A stretch of DNA of 64,000 bases, taken from Epiperipatus broadwayi (taxonomy: Eukaryota; Onychophora; Udeonychophora; Euonychophora; Peripatidae). The translations under genes and the position numbers were made by a program. Below the pieces are notes generated by a model, which was not told the DNA's origin, made no database searches, and saw nothing but the letters and a program-made list of their open reading frames with translations. Positions 61,887 to 64,000 of this stretch are shown in pieces (within the stretch, counting starts at the first letter, position 1; each line of letters begins with the position of its first letter). The DNA is taken from the NCBI GenBank assembly GCA_028023455.1, contig JAQFVV010012575.1, forward strand, positions 552,517 through 616,516. The letters run 5' to 3'.

Positions 61887-62004
61887 ATTGATTACTGTGG
61901 CTGGCACTGAGTGGCACTACTGTATGGAGAGTTTTGACTGTTTTAATAACAGTTATGTGCAAGCATAAGAAATGGTGATCATGTGATGTTTAGAAATTGA
62001 TTCA

Positions 62005-63000
62005 CTTATTTATAATATTAAAAATAAATTATTTTATTGTATTATTTATCTTTCTTTATTTGCAAAGTTAATATATTATTTTTAAGATTATTTTTCAATC
62101 ACAAACTTATATTTAAAAAGAATGTTTTAAATTATGTAAAATTAAACAAAGAATAATGTTCAGTTCCTTAATATAAAAAGCATATTAGTTGTTGAAAAGT
62201 ATTTAATTAAAGTGTTAAACCAAAAAAACCCAGAACAAAACAGAACAAATAAAAGAATCATATTTTTATCCAATCTAAACCAAAAATTCTGTAATTTTAT
62301 TTGCTCTTGTTTTATTCCATAAATTCTTGGTTTAATTAATATTTACTAATACAACAGATGTATATACTTTTGCAGAACCATCAAATAATCACTCTGCCAT
62401 CCAAAGGCAAATGTTATTTTGCTAAATCATTAGCATTCTTTTAATATTTTGCACAAATGACCTTGAAAATTAAATCAGGTTTTACACACACACATATATA
62501 TATAAAGAAAGACTAACTCTTATGTGTAAGATTTAAACTAATAATAAAATATTTTTATGCCATAACAACAACAACAATTCTTAGAAAAAGTGCATGAATT
62601 TAATGGAGAAGAAATTAATAGAGAACCACATGAATTATACAATAACTTTAATATATACATCAATAATTATTTATCCAGTGTAATATTTATCTGTAATCAT
62701 TCAGAAGGAAACAAATCTTCACACAAACCTGTTTATTCATACTGTAGGAATTTTGCACATGAACACACACAAGTAAGAGTTTTAAAAGAACAAATGAACC
62801 ACCTGATCTTAGAGCTTATTTATATATAAGCCAACATCATATGTGCAAGGTTTATTTCTTTCTGAATGGTTACAGTAAGTTTAATAGTATAGTTATGTCA
62901 AAACATCTAAAAATAGCAAATATGTGAAGATAAATAATTAATTATAAATGGTAAATATAACAGGTTACAAAATAAATTACTACAAAAAAACAATTTATCA
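62005..63000. other. AT-rich stretch without recognised features
   Basis: A CA/TA microsatellite at about 62,485-62,505 and a 79-codon frame (62590-62829) without recognised motif; not called as a gene. Confidence 0.5.
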
Positions 63001-63002
63001 TA

Positions 63003-63095
63003 TTTTTTTTTTCATATGTCAAATGCGTTGACTGGGAGGCAAACCCAGGCGAGCTGCTTGGAAGACAGCGCTAGGCCACACGCTTGACCAATTTA
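63003..63095 (-). repeat. tRNA-Gly-like SINE, eroded copy
   Basis: On the minus strand GTGTGGCCTAGCGCTGTCTT, CCAAGCAGCTCGCC and GGGTTTGCCTCCCAGTCAA are followed by CGCATTTGACATATGAAAAA. This has the same head and tail as the 39.39-kb copy, with a deletion between A box and anticodon arm. Confidence 0.82.
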
Positions 63096-63261
63096 TCAAA
63101 TTGTTGTAACATTTTTATACTTTAGATAAATTAAAGTCATTTTTACAAATAATATAAAATAATATTAATTTATTGTAATTACACTAATATTTAACTTAAA
63201 ATAAATTTGTCATATGACTACATGTATATGTGAGAGTGCATGCATTTACAATTAAAATATT

Positions 63262-63336
63262 ATAATAACTGAAATACAGGCTTATTATATACCTGTATCA
63301 ATATATAATATACAGGGTATATGAGCACAGATTTAG
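63262..63336 (+). repeat. Family 1 fragment (5' start only)
   Basis: AATAACTGAAATACAGGCTT at the left leads into GGGTATATGAGCACAGATTT at the right, then stops matching family 1. It supports AATAACTGAAATACAGGC as the family's 5' end, as in the palindrome at 12,471-12,535. Confidence 0.65.
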
Positions 63337-64000
63337 CTTTTAAATAAAATTATTTGAAAAATAATAATTCTTTGATTTATTAAATATCAAAATTTTATTG
63401 AGCAAAATTGTAGCAAAAGTTTGCAACAAATGTCATATGACAACTAAATCTTAACCAATCAATGATCAGTATAATTTTGTAATATACAAGATATAATCAA
63501 TTGGATCAGTCAAGTAAAAACTTCCCCAAAAGCTTAAGTCTTTTATTGTTTAATTATTTGTAAGTTTAGATAAATAAAAATACTAATACATATAATAATC
63601 AGGGATTAAAAATTTTTAGACTTGTCTTTCCTTTGTCTTGATTAATGTTTATAAAAATTTGCCAATCACTACTTATACTTATCTGAAAGAAAATATTAAA
63701 TAAATAATAAAAATGTTTCATTTTATTATTTTAATTTACAATGTTAGAATGATCCATCTTCATAATATTTTGAAGTGACAATATTTAAAAGCTTGCTATT
63801 TTCATGAACTATCTTATAAAGTTTATTATATATGTAGTTTTGTACTGCTTAAGTGATTTTATCAAGAATAAGATTAGAAAAAAAACATTGTCAAAGGAAA
63901 CGCTAAAACAGTTGACATAAGATATGACAATACTACATATATATATATATTCGCATTATAAGAAAAGTAAAACCTTACAGATATTTTAAATTTCAAAACT
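63337..64000. other. AT-rich stretch without recognised features
   Basis: No motif, repeat or credible reading frame up to the window edge. Confidence 0.5.

Larger units (their letters stand above)
56271..61890 (-). mobile_element. Non-autonomous LTR retroelement (5.6 kb)
   Basis: Direct repeats 56275-57920 (1646 bp) and 59382-61886 (1634 bp plus an 871-bp inserted MITE) flank only 1461 bp of internal DNA. They are bounded outside by ATTG (56271-56274 and 61887-61890), a 4-bp target duplication. A primer binding site at 59362-59379 (minus strand TGGTGCCCAATGTGGGGC) lies 2 nt from the right LTR, so transcription is on the minus strand. On that strand the LTR begins TGTAA and ends CATTATA, a non-canonical TG...TA pair. 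The internal part has no open frame and no obvious polypurine tract before the 3' LTR. It must be mobilised in trans, probably by a relative with a similar primer site. Confidence 0.9.
56159..62004 (+). repeat. Family 2 repeat split by an LTR element
   Basis: The left part (56171-56274: ACAGGCAAAATTCTCCATAT through TGCATAAAATTCCCATC) and the right part (61887-61992: ATTGATTACTGTGGCTGGCA through GGTGATCATGTGATGTTTA) rejoin into one family 2 foldback. GAAATTGATTCA at 56159-56170 and 61993-62004 is its 12-bp flanking direct repeat. This proves the LTR element at 56,275-61,886 is a later insertion. Confidence 0.9.

Noticed and set aside
62590-62829. 79-codon plus-strand frame as a gene
   Set aside because: It lacks recognisable motifs and sits in AT-rich DNA; frames of this length are expected by chance over 64 kb in six frames.

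Overview
The window is AT-rich animal (invertebrate-type) DNA, about a quarter to a third G+C by eye. It consists almost entirely of transposable-element remnants. No intact host gene, rRNA, functional tRNA, CRISPR array or bacterial-style operon can be supported. The evidence for a metazoan source is a Penelope-like element (PLE), RTE/BovB-type LINE ends, a mariner remnant, a hAT-type MITE, tRNA-derived SINEs and two LTR retroelements. The species cannot be fixed from the sequence; AT-rich molluscs, chelicerates, planarians, Hydra and aphids all remain possible.

Layout. 1-21.7 kb: scattered short repeats, including foldback (palindromic) elements at 0.28, 0.9, 7.3, 8.6, 11.3, 12.0, 16.5, 18.5 and 18.9 kb, two minus-strand PLE remnants (3.5-4.7 and 9.5-10.0 kb), a tRNA-Gly-like SINE (13.2 kb), a decayed mariner (14.4-15.1 kb) and an RTE 3' end (15.65 kb). 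21,736-36,988: one 15.25-kb minus-strand LTR retroelement with 2.9-kb LTRs, a 4-bp target duplication, a primer binding site, a repeat-rich leader, a broken gag-like Glu/Lys-rich reading frame and no visible pol; a 500-N assembly gap lies inside it. 37-56 kb: more foldback families, a tRNA-Gly-like SINE, an RTE 3' end, a hAT MITE and minisatellites. 56.2-62.0 kb: a three-level nest, in which a foldback element is split by a 5.6-kb LTR element whose right LTR is itself split by an 871-bp TA-flanked MITE. The end of the window is featureless apart from one SINE and a repeat fragment.

The most interesting pattern is that several unrelated-looking foldback families occur both as single halves and as head-to-head palindromes with different fold points, and that many copies are flanked by direct repeats of variable length (10-19 bp). 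That combination suggests insertion by target-primed reverse transcription with snap-back synthesis rather than by a DNA transposase. One family (at 9.26, 38.87 and 54.89 kb) abuts a PLE C-terminal remnant and carries a tRNA-like pol III promoter segment. It may therefore be the 3' end of a PLE, or a SINE mobilised by one.
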